This document shows positions 1-11,199 of a stretch of 64,000 bases of DNA, piece by piece. The stretch covers positions 5,697,246-5,761,245 of the forward strand of contig CM055098.1 in NCBI GenBank assembly GCA_029204225.1, written 5' to 3'. The stretch is from Diphasiastrum complanatum. Its lineage: Eukaryota > Streptophyta > Lycopodiopsida > Lycopodiales > Lycopodiaceae. Each line of letters starts with the position of its first letter. Position 1 is the first letter of the stretch. A program made the position numbers and the translations under genes. Below the pieces are notes generated by a model that saw only the letters and a program-made list of their open reading frames with translations, was not told where the DNA came from and made no database searches.

Positions 1-406
1 CATCTGAAGGAAATTTCAACAAGTGTTGTGACTACCACCGAAACACAAAGTTATGCTTGATGAAGTTTTTCAGATGTGTTGAAACCAGGTCAACAAAAGC
101 ATTACTCCGCATTCTTTGCACTACCAAATCCTTTCTCTTCTTGATAGAACCGCCCTCATTAACAAACCCTGACGTAACATCTGTAGAAGTCTTTATAGAC
201 AACTCCCTGATGTCCATTGATGTCTTAGAGGGACATAATGGCAATGTGCAAATGCCGCATTTACTGCAGTCCCTGAACAAGCATGTTTTTGCATGGTATT
301 CTGAATTAGGTGGCTTTGCACATAAAAGCGATTCCCACATATTGCTGATGCTGGGACAAACAGATTGGTTTGCTTTGCAAATATCCGATTTTGTAAGTTG
401 ATCCAA
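1..406 (-). pseudogene. Fragment of a transposon-associated protein with a CxxCG motif
   Basis: The minus strand reads about 124 codons without a stop. They contain CLFRDCSKCG followed by LPLCP, a basic stretch (KKRKDLV) and an aromatic end, HNFVFRW. This layout resembles a family of unnamed transposon-linked proteins that I know from fern and invertebrate sequence, where the FRW stretch normally continues with Gln. Here a TAG stop follows the Trp directly at positions 32-34. Family-like residues (SQ, then FPSD) continue in the same frame to the window edge, so a CAG to TAG nonsense change is likely. The N-terminal part is not visible upstream. The family assignment is from memory of sequence character and is uncertain. 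Confidence 0.4.
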
Positions 407-685
407 GACGACTTGAACATTAAATCAAACATAACCTGTGTGTAAAATTCATAGCAATACTATCAAATGAGAGAAAATGAGAACTAGAATCAAAGGCCAG
501 CCTCATAAAATGAAAGCCATTCAAAAGTGACATATTGAAGTGACATATAGAATTATAGATATGTTAGTTAATACACATACCACAATTGCTTTTTCTAGCT
601 TTTACATGTACTGTGATAGTTAGATACAACAAAGTGAAACTACCTACATGTGAATGACTTTAAGAAGCTCACATACACTGATGTT

Positions 686-704
686 CATGGATAAAGCATA
701 TAAT
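686..704. repeat. Direct repeat, left copy (19 bp)
   Basis: The 19 bases starting CATGGATAAAGC and ending ATATAAT are repeated exactly at 5379-5397. They bracket the copia relic that lies between. On this side they sit exactly where the copia RNase H reading stops making sense. Confidence 0.8.
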
Positions 705-1230
705 GTAGTGGCAAAGGCACTTGCTGATTTCCTATCCACTTTGTCACCTGCAAAATCCGAGTCGCTATAGGCTGTTAAGGCAATATTAGTCCCTCTATAC
801 AATATGCCAAAATTCTTAGTAGGTGAAATGTATCTAAGAATAGATCGATTGCAGGCTGTGTGTTTACAGGTGTTATTGTGGTCATTTGGAGACCAGGGTG
901 AGGTGAAATGCATGTTAGCAGATGTAGTGTAGAGTGTTTGTGCAGGTGGAGTTTGGCTTTGCAGGTCGATGCAGAGATCAGACTATAGAGTTAGTAATAG
1001 GGAAGGCCAAGTCTTTTGGCCATCTTCCAATGTGAAACCAAAGGACTTTGCATGAATTGGCTTAACTTTCCAACACTATAACTAAGATCAGGTCTAGTTA
1101 TAGTTAAATGAATCAAGGAGTCTATAAGCCTTCTATATAATGTGATGTCCTCAAGGGATGCTTCATCACCATCAATAGATGCATTTACATGTTTCTTCAT
1201 TTGAGTCTCAATGCCTTTACAATTCTTCAT
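705..1230 (-). pseudogene. Ty1/copia relic A: RNase H end
   Basis: Two minus-strand reading segments cover the connection and RNase H of a copia polyprotein. The first (1230-991) has YRRLIDSLIHLTITRPDLSY and SQFMQSPLVSHWKMAKR, the usual copia pattern before RNase H. The second has YSDSDFAGDKVDRKSASAF, the first Asp motif of the RNase H. The two are in different frames, separated by about 80 bases of unrelated sequence. The domain ends abruptly near 705, so the later RNase H motifs and any 3' coding end are missing. The enzyme would be inactive. Confidence 0.8.
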
Positions 1231-1245
1231 TCCAAATATACCTAG

Positions 1246-2090
1246 GATGGATGTAGCATACTTAGATAGCTAAAATCACATCCTCTAGTAGCTTCTACTC
1301 CTAGAATGAAGCTTTATAGGCCAAGATCTACCATTTTAAACTCTTTTTCTAAAGCAATTTTTACATCTCTAATTCCATCTAGATCATAACCATTCACGAT
1401 AATGTCATCTACATACAAAACAAAAATAATGATCTTGCCATCATGAAATCTTATGTACAATGATGGATCATATGCACTCATTACAAAATTGATGGAAATG
1501 AGAAAATAGTTTAGCCTAGAGTACCATGCTCTAGGTGCTTGCTTGAGCCCATAAAGGCTCTTCTTCAAAAAACACATCTCACCTTCATGCTTTGCCTTGA
1601 TGAAGCCCTCGATTTGCCTCATGCAGATCTTCTCCTCCAAATAACCATTGAGGAAAGCATTTGTGAAATCAAGTTGGAATAGCTCACAATTGAAGGTTGT
1701 AGCAAGACTAATGATCAACCTGATAGTAACAAGCTTAGCCACAAGAGCAAAAGTCTCATCATAATCAATGCCTTTGGTTCGTAAAACCCTTTTGCTACAA
1801 AGGCTAGCTTTATGCTTACTTATTGATCCATCTTGATTATACTTCAATCTAAACATCCACTTTCAATCAAGTGGTTTCTTCCCTCGAGAAAAATTCACAA
1901 GATCCCAAGTATGATTCTCAATGAGAGCATCATACTCTACTTGCATAGTATCCATCCAACTCTTAGATTTACAAGCATCTTCATAGCATGTTGGCATATC
2001 TAACACTGAAATAAGAAAGGTTTCAGATGTAAAAGGTAATGAGCCTTCCCTTTGATCACCTTGACCATCATAGGTGAGCCTCATTTCAAG
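1246..2090 (-). pseudogene. Ty1/copia relic A: reverse transcriptase
   Basis: The minus strand encodes most of a copia reverse transcriptase. In order it shows ALIENHTWDLV, WMFRLKYNQDGSISKHKA, LDFTNAFLNGYLEE (first catalytic Asp), SLYGLKQAPRAWY, and YVDDIIVNG (the YxDD catalytic pair). A TAG at about 1863 and a stop after KEFKMVDLGL split it. Directly upstream lies protease sequence, not the integrase that always precedes the reverse transcriptase in Ty1/copia order. The catalytic residues are present but the gene is broken. Confidence 0.88.
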
Positions 2091-2091
2091 T

Positions 2092-2300
2092 TAACTTAGG
2101 AACATAAAGAACATTCTCAAGATTCATCCTTTTGGATGATCCAACATACAGTGGAATGGTTCCTATTCCACTTATCTTACATTCTTGACTACTTGCAGTA
2201 TAGATAGATCTATGTACATCATTGTAAGAAAGTAAAGTGGAGCTTTTGATATGTCATGTGGGAGCTAGCCCCACTATCAATCCACCAAGAATCATTGGTG
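2092..2300 (-). pseudogene. Ty1/copia relic A: aspartic protease, joined directly to RT
   Basis: The minus strand reads SWWIDSGASSHMTYQ, with the DSGAS active site of a copia protease. It later reads GTIPLYVGSS and NLENVLYVP, which matches the end of a protease domain, after one frame change. The expected GAG-pre-integrase and integrase (about 1.3-1.5 kb) should follow but are absent. Within a few bases of LYVP the sequence enters the linker before the reverse transcriptase. Confidence 0.75.
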
Positions 2301-2339
2301 TTGCTCTTGGATGATGGAGGTTTGTTGGAACTTATCAAG

Positions 2340-3205
2340 GATGATTCTTATTCATCCTCCTCCTCCTCCTGATGTGCAATGTTGCTTTGTTTGCTCTCTT
2401 GTGCCTTTTTCTTCTTGAGACATTTTGATGAAAAATGTCCTTTCTTTTCACAGAAAAACATTTGAACTTGGACTTGTCCTTGATCTTTCCCTTTGAGCTT
2501 GAAGCATCATCCTCTTCCTTGGTCTCGTTGAAGTGCTTCTTCTTGCCATTGGTCTTTTTCTTGCCTTTGAATGAGAAATTGGCTTTCTCATCACCATCCT
2601 GCAAAGACATTGAGTTCATTCTTGCATTGGTGTGCATATCATCCTACACTCTTCAGCCACTAATACACTATGAAGCTTTTCTATACTGGGCAAAGTGTCT
2701 TGGATTGCAAAGCTTTGGACCAAATTTGTAAAGCTACTTCCTAGACCATTGAGGACAATTTGTACAGGCTCTCCATATTGAATCTTCTCTCCAATGAAAG
2801 CCAACTCCCTATTTAGAGACTTGATTTTAAGCACATAATCTTGTGCACTCTCCTCACTTCTTCTCATGCTTTGCAAAATCTGATTTCTAAGCATAAGAAC
2901 TCTTGAAGTGTTACTAGAAAAATAGATTGACTTTAAAGACTCCCAAGCCTCTTTAGCACTAATACAAGCTGATACTTCTCTCAACAGATCATTGCTTACA
3001 TTCATCTTCACACAATAAAGTGCAAGCCTAGATCTCCTCTTCTATTTAGCTGACTCATGTGCACCTAGAGGTTCATCTTCATCCTCAATCAAGAACTCAT
3101 AAAGTGGAGCACCATGAGTGACTCCATCCTAACCTTCCAAATAACATAATTAGTAGAATTTAACCTCTCACTAGCTTCTAGAAGGTATGCTTTAACAGAT
3201 CCCAT
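2340..3205 (-). pseudogene. Ty1/copia relic A: Gag with zinc knuckle
   Basis: A likely start, MGSVKAYLLEASERL, lies at 3205, followed by NYVIWKVRMESLM. The body (from about 3011) reads LLREVSACISAKEAWESLK and RRSEESAQDYVLKIKSLN, the UBN2-type plant copia Gag. It ends in a Lys-rich tract and KFKCF with a CxxC-x4-H-x4-C knuckle recoverable only across frames near 2430-2480. A stop (ESAK then TAG) and at least two frame changes disrupt it. Gag would form the particle and bind RNA through the knuckle. Confidence 0.78.
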
Positions 3206-3813
3206 CTTACTAGTGAAATTCTACACACAAGAGATAGATTTGATTGAACTTGAAACTCACAAAGGTTTCTAGCTTGCAGTGTTTCACTCAAATTTGATTT
3301 CTAATCCAACAAATGGACTTGTAATCACAATTCTATCACTCCCTCACAAAGCTGGAATGAAGATAAGATGATGTGAAAACTACTCTCAAGCAAATCTTGC
3401 CAATCTTGGCTATTTTTGGACTATAAAATGACTTAAACTCTTCCTTCCTTATTGGTGTACTTTCAAGACCTGTATATGACTTAATAGGACTTGAACTCAG
3501 CCTAGATTAATTAGATACCATGAAAAAAATTCAAATCTAATCAATGGCAAATGATCTTGAGATAATCCTAGGATTTCCACCAAAAATTACACCAAAACCT
3601 CTCAAATTGAATTTTTGGTAACCAAATGAATATTGTGCATTGAATGCAGGTTTAGAAGTTCCCGCACGTGAGAATAGTACGGAATTTGATCCCTACCAAG
3701 TTTGAAATCAACCACCACCAAAACTTAGCTCCTAGCTCGCCCTCACAAGACTAGTTTTTAGCACCAAGAACTGCTAAAAATGGATTTGAATGGATCTATG
3801 ATCAAAGCTCTTG

Positions 3814-3831
3814 TACTTAGCTCTGATACCA
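3814..3831 (-). promoter_or_regulatory. Primer binding site, initiator tRNA-Met type (copia A)
   Basis: On the minus strand the sequence TGGTATCAGAGCTAAG follows CACA directly. TGGTATCAGAGC is the standard plant copia primer binding site, complementary to the 3' end of initiator tRNA-Met. It fixes the end of the 5' LTR at 3832 and the minus orientation of the element. Confidence 0.85.
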
Positions 3832-5380
3832 TGTGAAAGTACAGTACTTTGGGAACCAAAAATAGATCTTAAAATATCCACAAGAGTTATTTTGTGCTTG
3901 CTTACCAATCTATCAGAAAACTAGTTACCAAAAACTTGATTTAGATTAGCAGGTTCACAAACAACAGGCATTGATAATAAAAATACAGATCATAGACAAA
4001 AATATGAGTTGACACATGTGTACTACAGGCTGTAGTACAGCCTACAAGCTGTGTTTGAAGTGTTCAAAATGCTGGTTTCATTTGGATCATCAAACACCAA
4101 TGTACATGAGCGTAGAAACTCGAGTTGCCAATGTGCTCCAAAAATAATCTGTCTTTTCACTATGGAGAGATGGAATACATAGCAACACTCACTTCCTTTG
4201 CTAAATTCGGTGAAAATTCAGCATGTAACAAGGAAGTAGACTCAACTTTCTTGCCCTAAAATGAAACTATAGCCTAGATCCTAGAGTCATGCTTGGTAGG
4301 TGCATGGTTGGTAGAAATCTCATCATAAATCAAGGTCTAGATCCATCACATGTTTACAATACCTACCTAAACATAGAAACTTAGTCACATAATAATACAA
4401 TGAAATTATCAAACACACAACGCATTCAAGATGCTCTAATTTTGTAACAGTAGGTAGTGTAAAAATTTGTCAAAATTCATCTTGGATATTTGTGTCTTTC
4501 TAGTTTGTGAGAAAATATCACATGTGTGGAGCATGTTCCCACATGTAGAAAAAGTAAAAATAGTTTAGTCATGTTGACTTTAGGTGTATCATAAAGATTT
4601 TGTATCAAGCACCTTGGTGTAAAACCTTGATAGGGCCAAAATTGGCATAGAGGTCAAAATGGTCAAATTCACATGTAAAGCCTCAATTTGGCCAAAAGTA
4701 GATTGTGATGCAAACTCAAGGTAGTTAGGCTTGTGACACATGTGTAGATGTAATTTGATGAGTGATCAAGTCAACGTGTTGGCAAAAGTCAAAGGGTCCA
4801 ATCATAAGTGAGAGATTTGTTAAAAGGGTCCAATCAAAAGTTAGGGATGATGAATTTCTCATCCAATAGGGTTAGAGAGGCTGTGTTTAAGGGGTCCAAT
4901 AAGAATTAAGCTTGGATCTCCATGAGTTTCTATATGTACTTTCACTCCCTTCATTAATGTATGAGAGATCTATGAGTTTTTTGAGTCAATTTGGAGATTT
5001 GCCAATTTTGCTTGTATTGTTTTCTCTCTCTAGATGAGCCCAAAAGTGGTATTCTCTCTCTCTACCCAAGGAGAGGAGCTTGTTGGGACTTAGCTTATTT
5101 CATGAAGCCTTCCACATGTGTGAAACACCTTTTGGTAATGAATGAATGCATGTAGAATGGTCTTTTGCCTTAAATCTTGTCATTGATCTTGGATTTCAAT
5201 CAATAGGTGATCTATAGTGCATGAGCCAAGCTTAGGAGATCAATTTCACACATTAGGGCATTCCCACACGTGTGAACACGTAGTTTCAATATATTTCATC
5301 CAAGCATCACAATACACATGAAACTAAGCAAATAACCCAAAGAAAAATGGCTTCGAAAAACTCAAATACACCAACTGTCA
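3832..5380 (-). mobile_element. 5' LTR of copia A, interrupted by a solo LTR
   Basis: The LTR end is set by the primer binding site (minus-strand ...TTTCACA at 3832). The other end is placed at TGACAGTTGG (5380), giving TG...CA ends. Removing the nested solo LTR and its target duplication (4458-5283) leaves about 723 bp, a normal copia LTR size. A convincing 3' LTR was not found. Sequence just below 688 is weakly similar to the first 40 bases of this LTR (shared GTGTAT-TGAG). Confidence 0.5.
4458..5278. mobile_element. Solo LTR, family S (copy 1)
   Basis: This 821-bp unit begins TGTAAAAATTTG and ends GTGTGAACA. It is flanked by GGTAG on the left and CGTAG on the right, a 5-bp target duplication with one mismatch. 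It aligns along its length with 30227-31044 (818 bp). Shared landmarks include a GATAGGG(C/T)CAAA block, TCTACCCAAGGAGAG and several CACRTGTG palindromes near both ends. No internal region is attached, so it is an LTR left by LTR-LTR recombination. Confidence 0.8.
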
Positions 5381-5397
5381 TGGATAAAGCATATAAT
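5379..5397. repeat. Direct repeat, right copy (19 bp)
   Basis: This is an exact copy of 686-704. It abuts the outer end of the copia A 5' LTR and is followed by a run of T. Confidence 0.8.
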
Positions 5398-5932
5398 TTT
5401 TTTTTGCATACTAGTAAAGAATGCAAAAGCCATAATCTCATCAATCACATGACGTCCGAAATAACTGACACTACAAGAGGATGGGCAATTTCCAAGGCTT
5501 TTTTTTAGCGTTTCTTTAAAAGATAGTTTTTAAAATGAGCCGTGGGGGGAGTGGAATGCTCGAGCCTCGAGTCTGGTGTTTGGCCTCGGAATAAGCCTAC
5601 CAAATTTGAACTTGGTTTTAAAACATTTATAGAGAGGGATATAGAGAGGGTTATAAATCCACTGGAGGGCCTCTAAATATATATCGGAATACTGAAGCTA
5701 ATTTGAGGAGTATACCGAGGCTGACGTTGGTATAAGCCTACCAAATTTGCACTTGTTTTTGAGACATTTATACAGAGGGTTATAAAGAGGGTCCAGGTGG
5801 CCAGAGGCATTCCAGGACACTCTGCTAACCGAGGGGAATACCGAGACTGATGAAAAAAAAGGCCCCTCGGTATAAACCACGGTATAAAATCAAAGTCAAG
5901 TTGAAAAATAAGGAATCTAAGTTGCACAAAGT
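5398..5932. other. No gene; imperfect tandem duplication
   Basis: No coding region is supported. Two diverged units of about 140 bp share ATAAGCCTACCAAATTTG and ACATTTATA.AGAGGG (about 5592-5650 and 5733-5790). Confidence 0.5.
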
Positions 5933-6150
5933 AGAACTCACATGAATCATGTGAGTACCCTTGTGCTTTCTTAGCTCCATTAGATTTAAGTTGTGTTTAT
6001 TTGAAAGGCTTGGATTAGAATCCTTGCCCAATGAAGTGGCCAATGAGAGTGAAGGAGGTTCACCTCTAAAATCTATAAGAGGGAGCCATTTTCTTTGTAT
6101 CGTATCTTCCATCTTCTTCTCAATAAAACTTTGTTGGTCTCACTTCTTCT

Positions 6151-6201
<51 letters not shown>

Positions 6202-6386
6202 GTTGGGATAGAATAGCTTTGGGTAGGTGCTCGAGCCCCCAAAGCCTTCTCAACCTAGGTGTTCTCTCTCTCTCTCCACTCTCTTTCTCCTCTCTCTCTC
6301 CTCTCCCTCTCTCTTCATGCTATGCAGGTGAAGACGAGGTTGCCGCTCTCAGCGACGGACCCCTATGCTACATCAATGACACAACA
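5933..6386 (+). mobile_element. LTR, plus orientation, left arm of an inverted LTR pair
   Basis: This arm is a reverse-complement match of 6416-7022. It starts with AGAACTCACATGAATC (the other arm has the canonical TG) and ends CAATGACACAACA. The primer binding site follows one base later. It includes AATAAAAC at about 6122 and a CT microsatellite (6155-6199) at the same place where the other arm has its GA tract. The length difference between arms (454 versus 607 bp) is mostly microsatellite length. Confidence 0.75.
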
Positions 6387-6387
6387 G

Positions 6388-6409
6388 TGGCGCCATTGTT
6401 GGGGAACGA
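6388..6409 (+). promoter_or_regulatory. Primer binding site, tRNA-Asp type
   Basis: TGGCGCCATTGTTGGGG lies one base after the LTR end. It matches the plant Ty3/gypsy site complementary to tRNA-Asp (TGGCGCCGTTGCCGGGG) except at three positions. It sits in the 29-bp spacer between the two inverted LTRs. Confidence 0.7.
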
Positions 6410-6415
6410 TGCCAT

Positions 6416-7022
<607 letters not shown>

Positions 7023-7174
7023 CTACTAGGCTACAACTGTCGTGAAGGGGCACTGTTGTTGGTTCTTTTATTGCTAGGACATGGGTGCTTCAGGAAAAGC
7101 ATGGATAGAATTCGCTCGTAAAACCTGAGGCTTTATTGATTGTTGATCAACAAGAACCTGGACTTGCCAGATTT

Positions 7175-8850
7175 TCAATAATATCCATAAGGGCCTGGAG
7201 GCCATACCTGATAACCTTGTTCATTGACAATTGGATAGTCGAGGCATTCCATCGGAGGATCCCAAGATAAATCTTGCTGATACAATGGATTCTCATAGAT
7301 CGGCACAACTGGTCCCAATGTCATAGACTCCCCCAAATTATAATGTGGATATGACGTGCTGGCTTGACTCTCTTGTCTGTCCAGGTATTCATGGTATGCC
7401 ATAACCTGAAGATTTTCCTTAACAGTCAATATAAAAGATGTAGGACAAGGCTTTGTCATTGTAGGTGCTGGTGCTTGTTGGACTGGAGGCCTATTAATGG
7501 TTGGATTCCCTGGATTTGGCCTTTGAAGAATGGTTATTCCTGGGTTTGGCATTGGTTTGGGCTGCTGCATTATGGAACAAGGAGACTTTGGTTGAATCTT
7601 GCTCGTTGAGGGGCAATCATTGACCTTAGTCTTTCCCTGATCATTGCACTTCCCCGTTGAAGGCTGAGTGATTGCACTTTTCCTTGGATCTTGTGCTGAA
7701 TTGCCTTCTCGTCGCTCCGTTGACGCTAGGCCCCTTTGTAATTCATCACTAAGAATTCTTTGCATTGATTGCGCCAAGAGGCTTGGTAAAATCCGATGGA
7801 CTTTGTCGGTTGCCAATTTTCTTGACTTCCTCAATTACGATTGGCATGATGGATTCTACCATCTCTGTCTTCTATGATGGTTTTACTTGTTTGCCCGAGG
7901 GTATCTTTGCGTACTTTGGGACTTTTGCCAGATTGTCTTCTTCCTCGCTCGTTTCATAACCCGGTGGCACTAAGATTTTTCTTTTATAGTGCGTTCGAGG
8001 TGGAAGGGTCACCACAGGTGCATGTCGGTCTACATAGGCCAAATGCCTCTTGGCTATTTGTGAATTTCTCATTGGGCATGGATGATTAACTCCGCATTGT
8101 GAGCACGAGGGATCAAATGTTGATGTATCCCCTCAATGTGGACATTCAATATGACGGTGTTTTCCTCCACATCCATAGCACCTAACTGAGTGTAGTATGC
8201 CATCGCCTCTAAGTTGATAGGCATACACTGGTAACAGATTCCCCTTAGAATCTTTCACAAAATAGACTGGTAGGCTGTTATGGTCCTCCATTGAGTTCGG
8301 TGACATGCAAGAGGATATAACCAAAACTTCTACCTTTCCACTGGTTGTTGAAGAAGCTCATGATTTATATGGGTTTATCTGACATCCATCCTTCGGATGA
8401 GCTCCTTGTTTGCTTGATTCTACTTCTGACCATTGAACCACTGGATCTGGCTATCAGGCCTTCTGCTCCACCTTTGTTCCATGTCGAGGATTCTTGATTG
8501 GACATCTTGCACTCGGATGATTTCCAAAGCAATATGTACATTCGTCCTTCTCAAGAAAATTGACCGTGCGAGCATCAGCTTGAGGACAATCTGAACTTGA
8601 AGTACAAGGTTCTTGGTCTTCTGCTGCACTTGATCTGCTTGACTTTGCTGCACTCAGTTGCCTTTCATAGGGTTCCATTCTTGCCTGATTATCACTCGTT
8701 GTTGACCTTTATTCCTCTGATTTCCCATCTGATGATTCATCAGAGCGATAGGAAAAATTCCTCATCCCTTGTGAGATTTCCATCATGGCAACATCCTTAC
8801 AAAGTTGTGCAGGCGTCGCACATGATGCTAATTCTGCCATACCAGATTTG
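7175..8850 (-). pseudogene. Gag-like pseudogene with three compact zinc knuckles and a Pro-rich tail
   Basis: Read from 8850 downward, one frame runs with only a few stops to about 7872. It starts with GYYAGLPKRIKSGMAELAS, a typical Gag pattern. Three compact Cys/His motifs follow: CTYCFGNHPSARCP, CYGCGGKHRHIECP, and CSQCGVNHPCP. The first two are CX2CX3HX4C, one residue shorter between Cys and His than the usual knuckle. Stops occur near 8730, 8453 (TGA TAG), 8347, 8133 and 7872, then a frameshift leads to a 219-codon Pro/Gln-rich tail ending PPGPYGYY. No protease or polymerase follows before the LTR at 7022, so this looks like a gag-only non-autonomous element. Confidence 0.6.
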
Positions 8851-9780
8851 ATCCTTTTGGGCAGTCCTGCATAGTATCCTTCTCACCAAGCTGCGAGAGT
8901 TACTTCCCAGGAAAACTAAAAAATTTGTTGTCTGAGAAGGTTCTAGGCCACTTTTTGCTCTTGGGAACCTTCACAGGGGCACTTTTTTTGGGATCTAACT
9001 CTCGCAGACTTCTCTGTGTCCTTGTCTCAATGAGATGGAACTTTAGAGAGCTCTACGAAGGTTAGTTTTGAGTTTTAAAAAAAAAAATACAAAGGATTTT
9101 TGAATTTTTTTGGGTTTTTCTTTGTTTTTTCAAAATCTGCTGGGAACTAACCCTCACATGCTTCTATGTAGGTCTGGGATAGTACCCTCACATGCTTCTA
9201 TGCAGGTCTGGGACAGTACCCTGGAGCTGTTGCCAATCATGCGAAGGTTCATGCCCACTGGTAATACAGCTAATAATCTCTAGAACTGTTACGATTTCGA
9301 TTTCAAGAGGCAGGTCCTCCATTAAGTTTCTATCGCATCGATAGAAGTTGAGTATGCCTCTGACCTTATAAGAGTACCAGCTTATGATGTCTTAATCCTA
9401 TTTATGCAGATTTTCCAACAACGCTAGTAGGAAGTATAATACAAATAACAGTTAGTTAACGTACCTGTGTACTTAGAGGTTCGCACTCTCTGTTTGGGGG
9501 ATTGTGCAAAATCCTGTGGTGGAAATCCGCTTTCGTTTGGTTTATTTATGCGCTAGCTCCAAGAAAACAAATTGGAGGACAACACCTGTCTCGTTACAAG
9601 AAACCGTGAGAAAAGGTGGTATGACAACGTTATAACGTTGTAGGAAGCGAGACATTTGCAGATTATAAATTGACAGAGTTGTGAATCAAAAATTTGCAAA
9701 CAGGTTGCACTGTTTAAGTGATCACAAAGATGACCGGGCTAGAAAATAAATGAAAAGCCTCACAATCTGAAGATGGTAAA
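8851..9780. other. No clear gene; probable upstream part of the gag-like element
   Basis: Near 8950-9060 the minus strand has LIETRTQRSLRELDPKK and KVPKSKKWPRTFS, perhaps more Gag. A similar LIETR.S-R motif occurs at 35640. Two copies of CCCTCACATGCTTCTATG..GGTCTGGGA lie near 9150-9215. Nothing else is supported. Confidence 0.35.
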
Positions 9781-9803
9781 ACAGATAACGCGCATATGGC
9801 TTA

Positions 9804-9930
9804 CAAAAAATTGCACTTTCAAAACAGAGTTGTTGCATGACAATTCTAGGCAGAGAACAAAATAGCCCAAAAAATTGCACTTCTAAAACAGAGTTGTTGC
9901 ATGACAATTCTAGGCAGAGAACATAATAGC
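9804..9930. repeat. Tandem duplication, two units of about 63 bp
   Basis: The unit starts CAAAAAATTGCACTT and ends AGAGAACA.AATAGC. The two copies differ at a few positions. Confidence 0.9.
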
Positions 9931-10119
9931 ATGCATACAAAAATCCACGTGACAGAATGCATGCATGAAGGCACGAGATAATCCACCCGCCTACCACAGA
10001 CAAAGCTAGCGCATAGAAATTTATCCCTCCAAAGTGAACTATGGTCAAATTTTAGTTAAGTATATATTAAATACGTGGCATCTTCACAAATTAGTGTAAA
10101 TTAAAAAAAAGTTATAAAA

Positions 10120-10290
10120 AAAAAATTCAAGAAATTAATTTGAAGACAAGTAGGTCAATTTTTGTGGTGTCTACTATGTGCCGCCTGTAAGGCAGGGGCA
10201 AAAATTTCAAGAAATTATTTTGAAGACAAGCAAGTCAATTTTTGTGGTGTCTACTATGTGCCCTTGCTTGTAAGGCAAGGCCAAAAATTA
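10120..10290. repeat. Tandem duplication, two units of about 80 bp
   Basis: Each unit has CAAGAAATTA-TTTGAAGACAAG, TCAATTTTTGTGGTGTC and TGTAAGGCA.GG. Flanking sequence is AT-rich with no gene. Confidence 0.85.
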
Positions 10291-10949
10291 GTATCTTAAA
10301 GTATTGGAAAAAAAAAAGGGTATATTATTTCATATATTGCTTAAACTAGAACTAGAACATTTCATGGTGGGATAATTTCTTGGATGTGCATGTATTCAGT
10401 TAAATTTGTCATTCACATGGGTTGTACATTTGCAAACTAGATTCATGAAATCTTGTTGTACTCAATTTTGATCATTTTTTTAATAGAATCATAAGTACTT
10501 ATTAAATAGAAAATAATTATTTGACTAAAGATATCACATCAAGAATTTTTTTTGTTTAAAAAAAAGAGAGTTTTCAATGTCATTTGCACTAAAATAACGA
10601 CGAGGAAAAATAAAACACTTTTCAAATTGACAAAAGCTAGGAGAAATGAGAATGATGTCTAGCTCAATACCATGCTCAATGCTACTAGATCGAGAAATCT
10701 AATCCAACATGGCCACATACAATCCTTCAATGCACCACAAATCTCAAAATCAAACTTTCATAATTAGTTTCGATGTTAACAATTATGTAGCCACCTACCA
10801 AAACAAATTCTACTCTAATCGACCACACCAACAAGTACATGATATTCCTACATGTCTTGCCATTATTTTTTCATGGCCACCTCTTCCCGAAAATGGAAAC
10901 TCTCTGAGGCATGGTTTTCATAACCTAACACTACATGCATGTCTTCCAT

Positions 10950-11113
10950 GCATACCACATTAGCATGTTATCCATGCATACCACATTAGCATGTTATCGT
11001 ACATACCATTCATCTTTCCAATTTCTAGTATGCCTCTAAAATTTTCCCACATTAGCATGTTATCATACATACCATTCATCTTTCCAATCTCTAGTATGCC
11101 GCTAAAATTTTCC
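10950..11113. repeat. Tandem repeats around CCACATTAGCATGTTAT
   Basis: Four copies of CACATTAGCATGTTAT occur. Two of them carry a longer unit that continues with CATACCATTCATCTTTCC and AGTATGCC.CTAAAATTTTCC. Confidence 0.85.
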
Positions 11114-11199
11114 AACAATTTGCTATCGCATATATCATCTCCACATGGAATTTTCAAAACCACTGCTAGCCTTTTAGACACACTCATTCATTAGCCTGA

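Noticed and set aside
57-401. Plus-strand 114-codon reading at the window start
   Set aside because: It is the antisense shadow of the minus-strand CxxCG fragment, which has the family-like motifs.
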